From the NCBI GenBank assembly GCA_900696625.1, contig CAADGU010000435.1, positions 1 through 39,203 of the forward strand: a stretch of DNA of 39,203 nucleotides. Direction: 5' to 3'. The DNA comes from an uncultured Chloroflexota bacterium (lineage in GTDB: Bacteria > Chloroflexota > Anaerolineae > Promineifilales > Promineifilaceae). Positions 1 to 8,636 of the stretch are shown here, one piece after another. Both the position numbers and the translations under genes were made by a program. Numbering within the stretch: position 1 is the first letter of the stretch; each line of letters opens with the position of its first letter. The notes below the pieces were generated by a model. That model made no database searches. It was given only the letters and a program-made list of their open reading frames with translations, and was not told where the DNA came from.

Positions 1-369
1 CTGCTGCAAGCGGCCGTCAAACAGGAAGAGATTGACCGGCAGGTGACGTTAGACGACGCTGGCGTACAGGCCGTGCTGCAAAAACAAGCCAAACAGCGCC
101 GCGAAAGTATCGCCGACTATGAAAAGGCAGGCCGCCCCGAACTGGCAGCCGAAGAACAACAGCAGCTAACCATCATTCAGAGCTTCCTGCCGCAAATGAT
201 GAGCCGGGATGAGGTGGAACAATTGGCGCGGCAGGTGATCGCCGATCTGGGCGTAGCCGATGTGAAAGAGATGGGGCAGGTGATGGGGAAACTGATGCCC
301 CAGGTAAAAGGAAAGGCGGACGGCCGACTGGTGAATGAAGTCGTCCGTTCTTTGATCGGTAATCCGTAA
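1..369 (+). CDS. yqeY: YqeY/GatB-like domain protein, 5' end cut by the window
   Basis: The reading frame is open from base 1, so the gene begins before the window; a GTG at 43 is internal. The visible 122 residues are a helical, charged protein with the YqeY-type pattern: an AAVKQEEID segment, then a Lys/Glu-rich helix, IIQSFLPQMMS, and the tail GQVMGKLMPQVKGKADGRLVNEVV. This matches the C-terminal tRNA-binding-like domain of GatB that also exists as the free-standing YqeY family (about 150 residues). The biochemical role of free-standing YqeY is not well established. It lies just upstream of pgpH, ybeY and dgkA, a neighbourhood that resembles the yqeY-yqfF-ybeY-dgkA order in Firmicutes. Its stop codon lies inside the first iterated-word repeat of the spacer. 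Confidence 0.85.
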   Translation: MLQAAVKQEEIDRQVTLDDAGVQAVLQKQAKQRRESIADYEKAGRPELAAEEQQQLTIIQSFLPQMMSRDEVEQLARQVIADLGVADVKEMGQVMGKLMPQVKGKADGRLVNEVVRSLIGNP

Positions 370-422
370 TCCGTAATCCGTAATCGGTGAACGGATTACG
401 GATTACGGGTCACGGGTTACGG
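358..422. repeat. Heptamer-built inverted repeat (word AATCCGT)
   Basis: Three tandem AATCCGT heptamers on the left face related ATTACGG words on the right. Bases 371-385 pair perfectly with 394-408 (15 bp, 8-base loop). The repeat overlaps the yqeY stop codon and extends to within 13 bases of the pgpH ATG. There is no T-run, so it is not a classical terminator. Confidence 0.8.
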
Positions 423-434
423 CGCAACCCCCCC

Positions 435-2642
435 ATGGAAAACCAAAGCCGTTGGCGGCAAACAGTACAAGATTCCGTTTTATGGATATTTACGGCCGTT
501 CTCACGCTGGGACTCACCCTCATATTTTCTTTCACCCTGCTCCGTCCCACTGAAGCCAGAATCATTGAAGGTATCCCGGCGCCAGAAGATATTTTTGCGC
601 CCCGTGCCATCATTTATGAGAGCGCGGTCGCCTTGCGCCAGGCGCAAGAACAGGCCAGAGCCTCCGTACCAGAACAGTACAAACGCATCGAAGGGGATGT
701 GGGCCGTTTTCAATTAAACCGGGTCGTGCAAACCTTTGCCTTTATTGATGTCGTCCGCGCCGATACGCAGGCTTCCACGGAAGCCAAACTCACCTACCTG
801 GAAGCGATGACCGACCTCAACGTGGAAGAGCAGGTGGCGCTTGACCTGCTCAACATGAATGACGCCGATTACGCCAGGATGAAATCTGAAGTACAGCGCA
901 TTGTGGGTGACTTGATGCGGCGTGAAATCCGCGACACCCAACTGCGTGAATTGCAGCAACAGGCACAGCGTGATGCCAGCCTGGATTTAACCCCCACCCA
1001 GGAACGTGTGGTGAAATTCCTGGCGCCCCGTTTTATTGTGCCTACCATGGAGCCAGACCCGGCCGAAACAGAAAAGAAGCGGGAAGAAGCGGCGACGGCC
1101 GTTCCGCCCTTCCCGGTGACGGTGGCGAAGGATGAACTGGTGGTACGCGCTGGCGATATTGTCACCGAACGGCACATTGAAAAGATGACCCAGTTAGGTC
1201 TATTGCAGCGCCAGACGGATTGGCGTTTTGTGGTAGCCATTGCCATTTTGTCGCTGTTGAGCAGCGTCTTGATCGCCTTATATTGGCGGCAGTTTTATCA
1301 CGGCCGTCGCGTAGGGAACGGCCGTTACCTCGCCGCCCTCGCCGCCCTCATCCTCGTCTTTGCCCTGGCTGCCCGTTTCATGCTCACCAGCCCTGGTTTG
1401 ATCGTCTATCTCTTTCCCATGGCCGCCTTTTCCCTGCTGCTCAGTGTCTTGTTTGATGTGCGCCTCTCCATCGTCATCACCATGATCCTGGCCGGGTTGA
1501 TCGGCTTTAACGCCGCCAACTCGTTGGAAATTGCTATCTATACGGCCGCCGGTGGTTTGCTGGCTGTGCTGACCCTGCACGACGCCCAACAGATCAACTC
1601 CTTTTTCCGCGCCGGGTTGGCCGCCGCCACTGGATACGCCGTCGTGGTTGTCGCTTTTCAATTCAACCAGACCATTACCGATCCGGTCTCGATGGTAGAA
1701 ATCCTCAGTTATACCCTGGGCAATGGGCTGCTCTCCGCGGCGTTGACGCTGGTTGGGTTTTTCATCATGGGCAGCATTTTCGGCGTCACCACCACCCTAC
1801 AATTGCAAGAATTGTCCCGTTTAGACCACCCCCTGCTGCAAGAGCTACTGCGGCGCGCCCCAGGCACTTACCATCACAGCATCATGGTAGCCAACCTGGC
1901 CGAACAGGCCGCCGAACAAATAAAAGCCAACAGCACTCTCATCCGCGTGGGTGCGTTTTATCACGATATTGGCAAAATGAATCGCCCCGCCTTCTTCACG
2001 GAAAACCAGGAAGGCGTCAATCCCCATGATGCCCTCGACCCATACACCAGCGCCCGCATCATTCTCAGCCATGTGACCGATGGTCTGGAACTGGCGCAGC
2101 AGTATAAACTGCCGGACCGTATTCGGGATTTTATTGCCGAACATCATGGGCAGCGGATTGTGAAAGGCTTTTACCATAAAGCGGTAGATGTGGCCGGGGC
2201 CAACGGCGAGGTAGATCGGGAGAAATTCCGCTATCCAGGCCCACGCCCTCGTTCACGGGAAGCGGGCATCGTCATGCTGGCCGATGCTGTTGAGTCTACT
2301 TCCCGCGCCTTGCAGCCACATACCGAAAAAGAGATTGAGAAGCTGGTCAATACGTTAATTGATGAAGATTTAACCGAGGGGCAGTTGGATGATTCCGGGC
2401 TGACATTGGGTGACATCCACATGATTCGTGCTTCGTTCATCAAGACGCTGAAAGGGCGGTTCCACGTGCGTACCCGGTATCCAGGCAATGAGGCCATGCA
2501 AATACCGGAAACACGGCCGTTACCCCCATCCCCGGAACAGCCACCACCCGTCCCGGCGCGCACCACCCCGGCTGCCAATGGCGCGGAAACGGCCGTAGCC
2601 GCCGAGCCACAAGCGGAGGTTGTCATTGACCAGACAAGATAA
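435..2642 (+). CDS. pgpH: 7TM-HD family phosphodiesterase (PgpH/YqfF), probable c-di-AMP hydrolase
   Basis: This is a membrane protein of about 735 residues. It has one N-terminal transmembrane segment (TAVLTLGLTLIFSF), a long extracytoplasmic region of the 7TMR-HDED type, a block of hydrophobic helices at roughly residues 270-450, and a C-terminal cytoplasmic HD domain. The HD domain shows HHSIMVANLAEQA followed by the HDIGK metal motif (near residue 509) and a later EHHGQ. Known PgpH proteins hydrolyse the second messenger c-di-AMP to pApA; that activity is inferred here from family membership. The C-terminal 40 residues are Pro/Ala-rich and probably disordered. I chose ATG 435 because an upstream in-frame GTG at 387 would translate the spacer repeat. 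It lies 4 bases before ybeY, so the two are probably co-transcribed. Confidence 0.92.
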   Translation: MENQSRWRQTVQDSVLWIFTAVLTLGLTLIFSFTLLRPTEARIIEGIPAPEDIFAPRAIIYESAVALRQAQEQARASVPEQYKRIEGDVGRFQLNRVVQTFAFIDVVRADTQASTEAKLTYLEAMTDLNVEEQVALDLLNMNDADYARMKSEVQRIVGDLMRREIRDTQLRELQQQAQRDASLDLTPTQERVVKFLAPRFIVPTMEPDPAETEKKREEAATAVPPFPVTVAKDELVVRAGDIVTERHIEKMTQLGLLQRQTDWRFVVAIAILSLLSSVLIALYWRQFYHGRRVGNGRYLAALAALILVFALAARFMLTSPGLIVYLFPMAAFSLLLSVLFDVRLSIVITMILAGLIGFNAANSLEIAIYTAAGGLLAVLTLHDAQQINSFFRAGLAAATGYAVVVVAFQFNQTITDPVSMVEILSYTLGNGLLSAALTLVGFFIMGSIFGVTTTLQLQELSRLDHPLLQELLRRAPGTYHHSIMVANLAEQAAEQIKANSTLIRVGAFYHDIGKMNRPAFFTENQEGVNPHDALDPYTSARIILSHVTDGLELAQQYKLPDRIRDFIAEHHGQRIVKGFYHKAVDVAGANGEVDREKFRYPGPRPRSREAGIVMLADAVESTSRALQPHTEKEIEKLVNTLIDEDLTEGQLDDSGLTLGDIHMIRASFIKTLKGRFHVRTRYPGNEAMQIPETRPLPPSPEQPPPVPARTTPAANGAETAVAAEPQAEVVIDQTR

Positions 2643-2646
2643 GACT

Positions 2647-3114
2647 ATGACCTACAACGTAGAAGTGATTCAAAAAGCCAAAGTAGTCCGGTCTATCGTC
2701 ACGGCCGTCAGCGGTGCGGTCAGTGAAACGCTGCGCCACGAACGGGTCAAACCGCCGGCAACAGTCTCCGTCTTATTAACCACCGATGACCAGTTACAGC
2801 AGCTAAACCGTGATTTTCGGGGCATAGACGCCCCTACCGATGTCCTCAGCTTTCCCGCCGAAAAATTACCCCTGTCCATCATGGGCGAAGAAGACCCCTA
2901 CCTGGGTGATATTGCCATTTCCGTGCCCATGGCGCAGCGGCAGGCCAAAGAAAGCGGACATACACTCAAGGATGAACTGCAACTGCTCACCATTCACGGC
3001 GCCCTGCATCTGCTGGGCCATGACCATGAAGAGCCGGAAGAAAAAAAAGTGATGTGGTGGGCGCAAAACTCTATCCTGGCCCAGATAGGGGCTGAAATTA
3101 CCTCGCCGGAGTAA
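2647..3114 (+). CDS. ybeY: Endoribonuclease YbeY (16S rRNA maturation)
   Basis: The 155-residue protein carries the family zinc signature HGALHLLGHDHE (H-x3-H-x5-H form) near residues 117-128, preceded by the conserved segments DxxLQQLNRDFRGIDAPTDVLSFP and YLGDIAIS. YbeY is a single-strand-specific metalloribonuclease needed for 16S rRNA 3'-end processing and ribosome quality control. ATG 2647 is preferred over an upstream TTG at 2620, which would overlap pgpH. The start follows the pgpH stop by 4 bases, and dgkA follows at 3119, so the three form a tight operon. Confidence 0.95.
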   Translation: MTYNVEVIQKAKVVRSIVTAVSGAVSETLRHERVKPPATVSVLLTTDDQLQQLNRDFRGIDAPTDVLSFPAEKLPLSIMGEEDPYLGDIAISVPMAQRQAKESGHTLKDELQLLTIHGALHLLGHDHEEPEEKKVMWWAQNSILAQIGAEITSPE

Positions 3115-3118
3115 CCCC

Positions 3119-3508
3119 TTGTCCGAACAACCCCATCGCTCCCCGCTTTACCGCCGCGTCAAGAGTTTTCACTATGCCTTTGCCGGTTGGTGGTTTGTGC
3201 TGCGCACACAGCCAAATGCCTGGATTCATGCCACCGTCACCGTTGCCGTCGTGTTGTTGGGGTTGTGGCTGCGCCTCTCTCGTACCGACTGGGCCATACT
3301 TATCCTGACGTTTACGGCCGTATGGATGGCCGAATTCATCAACACCGCCATCGAAGCGGTGGTAGACCTGGCTTCGCCAACGCCGCATCCCCTGGCCAAA
3401 ACCGCCAAAGATGTAGCCGCCGCCGCCGTTTTGGTGGGCGCCTGTGGCGCCGTTCTCATCGGCCTGCTCATCCTGGGGCCGCCGCTCTGGGCGCGGCTGT
3501 TTGGGTAA
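3119..3508 (+). CDS. dgkA: Undecaprenol/diacylglycerol kinase (DgkA family)
   Basis: The 129-residue integral membrane enzyme has three hydrophobic helices. The DgkA signature AEFINTAIEAVVDLASPTPHPLAKTAKDVAAAAVL is present in order across residues 66-103 (read as separate motifs: E-x-x-NTAIE, HPLAK, AKD-x-AAAAVL). Enzymes of this type with the yqfF-ybeY-dgkA gene order usually phosphorylate undecaprenol, feeding the lipid carrier of cell-wall synthesis, rather than diacylglycerol; that substrate choice is inference. The start is TTG 3119, 4 bases after the ybeY stop. The gene ends directly before a strong bidirectional hairpin. Confidence 0.93.
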   Translation: MSEQPHRSPLYRRVKSFHYAFAGWWFVLRTQPNAWIHATVTVAVVLLGLWLRLSRTDWAILILTFTAVWMAEFINTAIEAVVDLASPTPHPLAKTAKDVAAAAVLVGACGAVLIGLLILGPPLWARLFG

Positions 3509-3510
3509 TT

Positions 3511-3547
3511 CGGCCAAAGCCCGAAGTCGGCCTTCGGGCTTTGGCCG
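3511..3547. terminator. Bidirectional hairpin between dgkA and the proline dehydrogenase gene
   Basis: Bases 3511-3526 pair perfectly with 3532-3547 (16 bp, 5-base loop, GC-rich). It sits between two convergent stop codons, 2 bases after dgkA and directly against the stop of the minus-strand gene. No long T-run follows on either strand. Confidence 0.75.
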
Positions 3548-4564
3548 CTAACGCAGCAGGTTGCCAATGAAGAACCACAAATTCGCCGGGCGTTCTGCCA
3601 GACGGCGCATAAAATAAGGGTACCAGGCCGTGCCATAGGGGATGTAGACCCGCATCCGATAACCCTGAGCCGCTAATTGCTCCTGAAGTTCGCGCCGAAT
3701 GCCATACAACATTTGAAATTCAAAGGCATCTTTGGGGATTTGCTGCCGCTGCACAAACTCCAAAATCGCCTGCACCATCGTTTCATCATGGGTGGCAAAA
3801 CAGGGATATACCCCCTGCTGCCGCGCGGTCGGGCTGAGCATGGTTTGCGCCAGATGCACAAAGCTGGCGTCGGTGTCTGCTTTCTGAGGAAAAGCCTTTT
3901 CCGGCGGTTCGGCATACGCGCCTTTACACAGGCGCACCCAGGCCCCCTCCGTAATCAGCGCCGCAATGTCCTGCTCACTGCGGTACAGATACGCCTGAAT
4001 CACCACCCCCACATGGCGGCCAAACCCGTCTTCATCCCGCAGCCTGCGGTAAATGCCGAGTGTGGTATCTACCGTGCTGCTCTCTTCCATGTCTATGCGC
4101 ACACGGTTATTGGTCTGTTGGGCACGGGTGAGGACAATATGCAGGTTTTCATACAGCAGGCGCGGGTCTACATTCAGGCCAAGCTGGCTGGGTTTCACAG
4201 ACACATTGGCATCTACGCCGCTTTGCTGAATGCAGTCCAGCAGGCGCACAATCTCGTCACGGGCAAAAGCCGCTTCCTGGGCGGTGTGAACATGTTCACC
4301 CAGGTAGTTGAGCGTGGCAGACAACCCCCGGTTGTTGACCGCGTGGGCAGCCACGATGACGTCATCCACCGTTTCACCGGCGATGAAGCGGCTGGCTACA
4401 CGCCAGGCCAGACCGGTGTGACTGACCAGATATTGCGCCCACACGGCCGTAGACAGATACAACAACACCACCCGCAGCCAGCGTTCGCCAAACCAATATA
4501 ACAATAGCCCCGACATAACCAGGAGGATAAACAGAATCAGTGGGAGTTTTTTTAGGGTTCGCAT
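3548..4564 (-). CDS. Membrane-anchored proline dehydrogenase
   Basis: This is a FAD-dependent PRODH-type TIM-barrel protein that would oxidise proline to pyrroline-5-carboxylate. Family motifs in order are NVSVKPSQLGL, RVRIDMEESS, WVRLCKGAYAEP, YPCFATHDE, EFQMLYGI and the C-terminal substrate-binding stretch YGTAWYPYFMRRLAERPAN. Two hydrophobic segments near the N terminus (LPLILFILLVMSGLLLYW and a second one just after) suggest a membrane anchor. The family is usually about 300 residues, so the extra length is this N-terminal region. I placed the start at ATG 4564. A longer version from 4618 would translate the spacer repeat, and its first residues (MRDW...) resemble those from the repeat before 16052. 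No P5C dehydrogenase is visible nearby. Confidence 0.88.
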   Translation of the reverse strand: MRTLKKLPLILFILLVMSGLLLYWFGERWLRVVLLYLSTAVWAQYLVSHTGLAWRVASRFIAGETVDDVIVAAHAVNNRGLSATLNYLGEHVHTAQEAAFARDEIVRLLDCIQQSGVDANVSVKPSQLGLNVDPRLLYENLHIVLTRAQQTNNRVRIDMEESSTVDTTLGIYRRLRDEDGFGRHVGVVIQAYLYRSEQDIAALITEGAWVRLCKGAYAEPPEKAFPQKADTDASFVHLAQTMLSPTARQQGVYPCFATHDETMVQAILEFVQRQQIPKDAFEFQMLYGIRRELQEQLAAQGYRMRVYIPYGTAWYPYFMRRLAERPANLWFFIGNLLR

Positions 4565-4565
4565 T

Positions 4566-4620
4566 TGTCGAGAGTTGGAGAATAGAGACTGGAGATTAGT
4601 AATCAGCCAATCTCTCATCT
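4566..4620. repeat. Iterated-word spacer repeat (GAGATTGGAGA family)
   Basis: Words of the type GAGACTGGAGATTAG and CCAATCTCTCATCTC form an imperfect inverted repeat (AGAGACTGG against CCAATCTCT with one mismatch). It belongs to the same word family as the repeats at 9721, 11638, 12500, 15992 and 21377. It lies in the divergent spacer upstream of the proline dehydrogenase. Confidence 0.6.
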
Positions 4621-4666
4621 CAATAATTTTTCATCAGATACCTGATTTTAGCTCGCATTATGAATG

Positions 4667-4696
4667 TTGCCAGAAGCAGTAAAATGCAGGTATTAT
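4667..4696 (+). promoter_or_regulatory. Putative sigma-70-type promoter for the GAF/PAS kinase
   Basis: TTGCCA at 4667-4672 and TATTAT at 4691-4696 are separated by 18 bases. The expected start of transcription is about 22 bases before ATG 4725. An ACGGCCGT copy sits between the -10 box and the start codon. Confidence 0.5.
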
Positions 4697-4724
4697 CTTT
4701 GGCACGGCCGTCAGCAAAATCAGT

Positions 4725-7700
4725 ATGAACGAGCAACAAAACAGCAGCCCCCTTTATTCAACAGCCCATTATGAGGCGCTGCTGCGGGCGATCACGGCCG
4801 TGTCTGCCAACCTGAGTACCCCCACCCTGCTCACTGAACTGGCCCGGCAGCTCACCCAAACCTTCCATGTAACCAGCGTCTATATTTCCGATTGGAATGC
4901 CAATAACGGCCTGGCTACCGTGCAGGCCGAATACCGCAGCCCAGAAGCCAACACCCAAGAGAGGCAAAGTGATATTGGCGTCTCTTATGACCTCTTCAAC
5001 GAGGTCAAACGTGATGCCGCCTTCCTGCAAACCCGTTACCCCCTACTGCTTCATGTGGATGATCCCCAAACCCCGCTTTGGGATCGGGAGCATCTGGCTG
5101 CTTACCAGGTCAAAACATCCTTAGTAGTGCCGCTGCGCCTGCACAACCAGATCATTGGTTTTGCCGAATTGTGGGAAAGCCGCCACCGCCGCGAGTATAG
5201 CCAGGCCGAAATTGAACTATGCCAGGCCATTGCCCAGCAAGGGGCCATCGCCCTGGTAAATGCCCACTTATATGAAACGGAAAGCCGCCGTCGCCGTGAA
5301 GCCGAAACACTGCTAGAAATGACCGGTTATCTTTCCGGCACTTTGGAATTAGACGAGGTTCTCAGCCATACCCTGGACGCCGTGCGCCGTTACCTGACCA
5401 ACATCAGTGCCTGCTCCATTTCCATTCTGAGCGAGGACGGCCGTTTCTTGCGTACCGTGGCCGAGTGGTCTGAAAAACCCGTCTTCACCCTGGTACCGGT
5501 AGGACAGGCGTCGGCTGTGGAGGAGACGCTGTTCTCCCGTCTCACGCTCAAAAACCGGCAGCCAACGGCCGTCGCCGATTTATGGCAGATTGCCTACTTG
5601 AATGAACGAGCCTCGCATGTTACCAAAGCCGGGCTGCGTGCCCTGTTGTATGTGCCTCTCATTTTCCGTGAAACCATGATCGGCCTGCTCCACATTCACA
5701 AATGGCACAGCCCGCGCCACTTCACCCCGGACGAAATTGCCCTTTGCCAGAGCGTGGCTAACCAGGCTGCCAGTGCCATTGCCAATGCCAACCTGTTCAC
5801 CGCCCAAAAGCGCCAGTTGAAAATGGCGACTATGCTGCAAAAAGTAGGCGCGCTGCTCACCACCAGCCTCAGTCTACACCAGGTATATGAACACATTTTT
5901 GACTACCTGGCAGAAATCATTGAGTACGATTTTGTTTCCCTACATCTGGATGACCCCACCAGCGGCGCCTTTGCCCTGGCTGCCAGTCGTGGTTTTGAAG
6001 ATGCTGATAACCTGCGCCAATTCCTGGATACGCACGCCAGATCATGGCTGCGGCGCATTCCCATTCCGCCAGGATGGGCGGTTGTCGGTAATACACAGCA
6101 AGATTCCGGTTGGCTGGTATTACCCACGCTGGATGGGGTCAGTTCGTGGATTGGGGCCACGCTCATGGTGAAAGACCAGCTCATCGGCATCCTCAGCCTG
6201 GAAAGCCGGGAGGCGGGCAAATACAATGCCGAGGCTGCCGAAACAGTAGCCGCTTTTGCCAACCAGGCCGCCATTGCCATTGCCAATGCCCGGCTGCATG
6301 ACCAGGTTTTGCAGCAGGCAGATGAACTGGATATTTTGCACCAGATTGCCATTGTTACGGCTTCTACTTTTGATGTAGATGAACTGGTGCGCCAGACAAC
6401 ACGCATGATCACCGAACGTCTATACCCTGACCTGTTCGGGTTTGTGATGAAAGAGCCTGCCACCGGTATACTGCGGCCTCATCTTTCCTTTCATGGCATT
6501 CCGGCCCGCTATTTGGAACAATCGTTGTTATACGAAAGTCTGTTTGGGTTGGCCATACAAACCGGCGAACCGCAGATTGTGGCCGATGTACGCCTGGAAC
6601 CGCTGTATGAGGCCGGCATTCCGGTAGAGAACATGCGCTCGGCCATTGTGGTGCCGGTGCAGGTGAAAGGCAATGTGGTCGGTGTGATTGATGTGGAAAG
6701 CCCACGACTGAATGCTTTTTCAGAGAAGGATTTACACTTTTTGACCACATTGGCCGGGTTGGTAGCAGCGGTGATAGAACGCGCCCGGCTGTATGAATCG
6801 CTGCTGACGCAAAAGGACGTGTTGGCAGTATTGGTGAATCAGCGCACGGCCGAATTGGAGTCCGAACGAGACCGGACGGTAGCTATTTTGGAAAGCGCGG
6901 GTGAAGGCATTATTCTGACGGACACGGCCGTGAACATCCTCTACATGAATCGGGCCATGGAGCGGATGAGCGGTTACGGCCGTGCCGAACTCACCGGCCA
7001 AAATTTGCGCATGCTGGTGAATGACCGCGCTGCCCGCTTCCTTTTTGTGCAAACCTGGCCCTCTGGCTTCAGCCACGAGCGATGGTCGGGGGAACTGCTG
7101 AACCAACGCAAAGATGGGCAAACCTACAGTGTGCGCCTCACCGTGACGCCAATCAAAGATAACGCCGGTGTCGTCACCGGCTATGTGATCGTCCAGTCAG
7201 ACATCAGCCAGTTAAAGGAGGTGGAACGGCTAAAGACCGAATTCATCGCCAACGTCACCCATGATTTACGCACGCCGCTGACGGTGATCAAGACACACAT
7301 CTCCCTGCTAGAACGGGGCAAACCGGAAAACCGCCCCCGCTATTTTCAGGTAATGCAAACGGAAACAGATCGGCTGAACCGGATGATTCAAGATTTGCTG
7401 GATGTTTCCCGGCTGGATGCCGAGTTTACACCTGACCCAGATGCCGCCACCGATCTCTGGCCGTTGTTAAACGAATTGCGGGAGTATTTTGCGGGCAGCG
7501 TGGCCGAAAAGGGAATGCACCTGGTCATCACAGGGGATGAGGCAGTGGCTACGGCCGTACACATGCACCACATCCATCTACGCACCATCCTCACCAACGT
7601 CATGGACAATGCCATCAAGTATTCCCCCGCCGGCGGTCAAATTGACCTCACCGTGCGCCGGCAAACACGCGCCAACCGTTCTTTTGTCCTGGTAACGATC

Positions 7701-7919
7701 ACCGATCAAGGCCCCGGCTTGAGCAAAGCAGAGCAACCGCTGATATTTGACCGTTTTTATCGCGGTGAAGCCGCCCGCACCACCAATATCTCCGGCATTG
7801 GCCTGGGACTGCCTGTCGCCAAAAAAATCATCGAACCCTATGGCGGACTGATTGAAGTGGAAAGCGAAGCCGGCGCCGGCGCTTCTTTTTCTTTGTGGCT
7901 GCCACTGCATGAATTGTAG
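4725..7919 (+). CDS. Multi-GAF/PAS sensor histidine kinase
   Basis: The 1064-residue, apparently soluble sensor kinase has four GAF-like modules at about residues 15-180, 190-355, 365-530 and 540-695. Each ends in the typical helix such as ANQAAIAIANARL. A short coiled linker follows, then a PAS domain at about 715-830 with GEGIILTD and GYGRAELTG. The HisKA domain has its phospho-acceptor in THDLRTPL (His846). The HATPase_c domain has an N box NVMDNAIKYSP near 958, G1 DQGPGLS, F box FDRFYRG and G2 GIGLGLPVAKK. All catalytic elements are intact. There are no obvious transmembrane segments, so it probably senses a cytoplasmic ligand or redox state. No response regulator is adjacent; the nearest is the receiver at 11243, and the pairing is unknown. 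Confidence 0.92.
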   Translation: MNEQQNSSPLYSTAHYEALLRAITAVSANLSTPTLLTELARQLTQTFHVTSVYISDWNANNGLATVQAEYRSPEANTQERQSDIGVSYDLFNEVKRDAAFLQTRYPLLLHVDDPQTPLWDREHLAAYQVKTSLVVPLRLHNQIIGFAELWESRHRREYSQAEIELCQAIAQQGAIALVNAHLYETESRRRREAETLLEMTGYLSGTLELDEVLSHTLDAVRRYLTNISACSISILSEDGRFLRTVAEWSEKPVFTLVPVGQASAVEETLFSRLTLKNRQPTAVADLWQIAYLNERASHVTKAGLRALLYVPLIFRETMIGLLHIHKWHSPRHFTPDEIALCQSVANQAASAIANANLFTAQKRQLKMATMLQKVGALLTTSLSLHQVYEHIFDYLAEIIEYDFVSLHLDDPTSGAFALAASRGFEDADNLRQFLDTHARSWLRRIPIPPGWAVVGNTQQDSGWLVLPTLDGVSSWIGATLMVKDQLIGILSLESREAGKYNAEAAETVAAFANQAAIAIANARLHDQVLQQADELDILHQIAIVTASTFDVDELVRQTTRMITERLYPDLFGFVMKEPATGILRPHLSFHGIPARYLEQSLLYESLFGLAIQTGEPQIVADVRLEPLYEAGIPVENMRSAIVVPVQVKGNVVGVIDVESPRLNAFSEKDLHFLTTLAGLVAAVIERARLYESLLTQKDVLAVLVNQRTAELESERDRTVAILESAGEGIILTDTAVNILYMNRAMERMSGYGRAELTGQNLRMLVNDRAARFLFVQTWPSGFSHERWSGELLNQRKDGQTYSVRLTVTPIKDNAGVVTGYVIVQSDISQLKEVERLKTEFIANVTHDLRTPLTVIKTHISLLERGKPENRPRYFQVMQTETDRLNRMIQDLLDVSRLDAEFTPDPDAATDLWPLLNELREYFAGSVAEKGMHLVITGDEAVATAVHMHHIHLRTILTNVMDNAIKYSPAGGQIDLTVRRQTRANRSFVLVTITDQGPGLSKAEQPLIFDRFYRGEAARTTNISGIGLGLPVAKKIIEPYGGLIEVESEAGAGASFSLWLPLHEL

Positions 7920-7928
7920 GTAATTGGG

Positions 7929-8594
7929 GTGTTGCTATCGTCAATGGCTAATCCGGGCACAACGATGACTCGATGGGATTTTTCAGCTTATGCACGCCCG
8001 GCGCAGGTAGTCGCCGCCGCCCTGTTGGGGCAAAAGTTGGTGCGCGTGGTAGATGATTATTTGCTTAGCGGCCTCATCGTCGAAACCGAAGCGTACTGCG
8101 ATGGTGACGCGCCCGACCTGGCCTGCCACGGTGACCGGGCCAATCACGGACAACCAACGGCGCGCACGGCCGTCATGTTTGGTCCCGCCGGTCATGCTTA
8201 CGTTTACTTCACTTACGGTATGCACTGGATGTTTAACATCGTCACCGGTCAGACCGGGCAGGCGAATGCGGTGTTGATTCGCGCTTTACAGCCGGTGGAC
8301 GGGGTAGAATGGATGCAGCAGCGGCGCGGCGCACGGCCGTTGGCCTCACGATCCCTGATCGCACTCTCGAACGGCCCGGCCAAACTGGCGCAAGCCCTGG
8401 CTATTGACCAATCGCTCAACGGCGCAAACCTGTGTGATCCGGATGGGGTTATATGGATTGAAATGGGCACGGCCGTTAACCCCACCCACATCAGCACCGG
8501 CCCCCGCATCGGCCTGGGCCAAACGCCCGAACCCTGGCTCTCTATGCCCTGGCGGTATTGGATAAAGGGTAATGCTTATGTCTCTAAAAAATGA
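7929..8594 (+). CDS. mpg: DNA-3-methyladenine glycosylase (AAG/MPG family)
   Basis: The base-excision repair glycosylase of the AAG fold removes alkylated purines such as 3-methyladenine. Family landmarks are AAALLGQKLVR, GLIVETEAY (catalytic Glu in the ETEAY block), TARTAVMFGPAGHAYVYFTYGMHWMFNIV, AVLIRALQP, NGPAKLAQAL and TGPRIGLG. The length (about 210-221 residues) is normal. Start choice is uncertain: GTG 7929, ATG 7944 and ATG 7965 are all in frame and none has a strong ribosome binding site. It follows the kinase gene by 9 bases and precedes fabI across a short hairpin spacer. Confidence 0.93.
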   Translation: MLLSSMANPGTTMTRWDFSAYARPAQVVAAALLGQKLVRVVDDYLLSGLIVETEAYCDGDAPDLACHGDRANHGQPTARTAVMFGPAGHAYVYFTYGMHWMFNIVTGQTGQANAVLIRALQPVDGVEWMQQRRGARPLASRSLIALSNGPAKLAQALAIDQSLNGANLCDPDGVIWIEMGTAVNPTHISTGPRIGLGQTPEPWLSMPWRYWIKGNAYVSKK

Positions 8595-8596
8595 CC

Positions 8597-8623
8597 GTAG
8601 GGCGATTTGGCAAATCGCCCTAC
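8597..8623. repeat. Palindromic spacer hairpin (word GGGCGAT)
   Basis: Bases 8597-8608 pair with 8612-8623 (12 bp, 3-base loop). It lies 2 bases after the glycosylase stop and just before the fabI ribosome binding site AGGAG (about 8628-8632). The same GGGCGAT/ATCGCCC word occurs in the hairpins at 22457-22472. Confidence 0.75.
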
Positions 8624-8636
8624 ACAGAGGAGAAAA

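Noticed and set aside
3677-4501. A 274-codon open frame on the plus strand
   Set aside because: It is antisense to the proline dehydrogenase, which has clear family motifs along its length; the frame has no recognisable domain.
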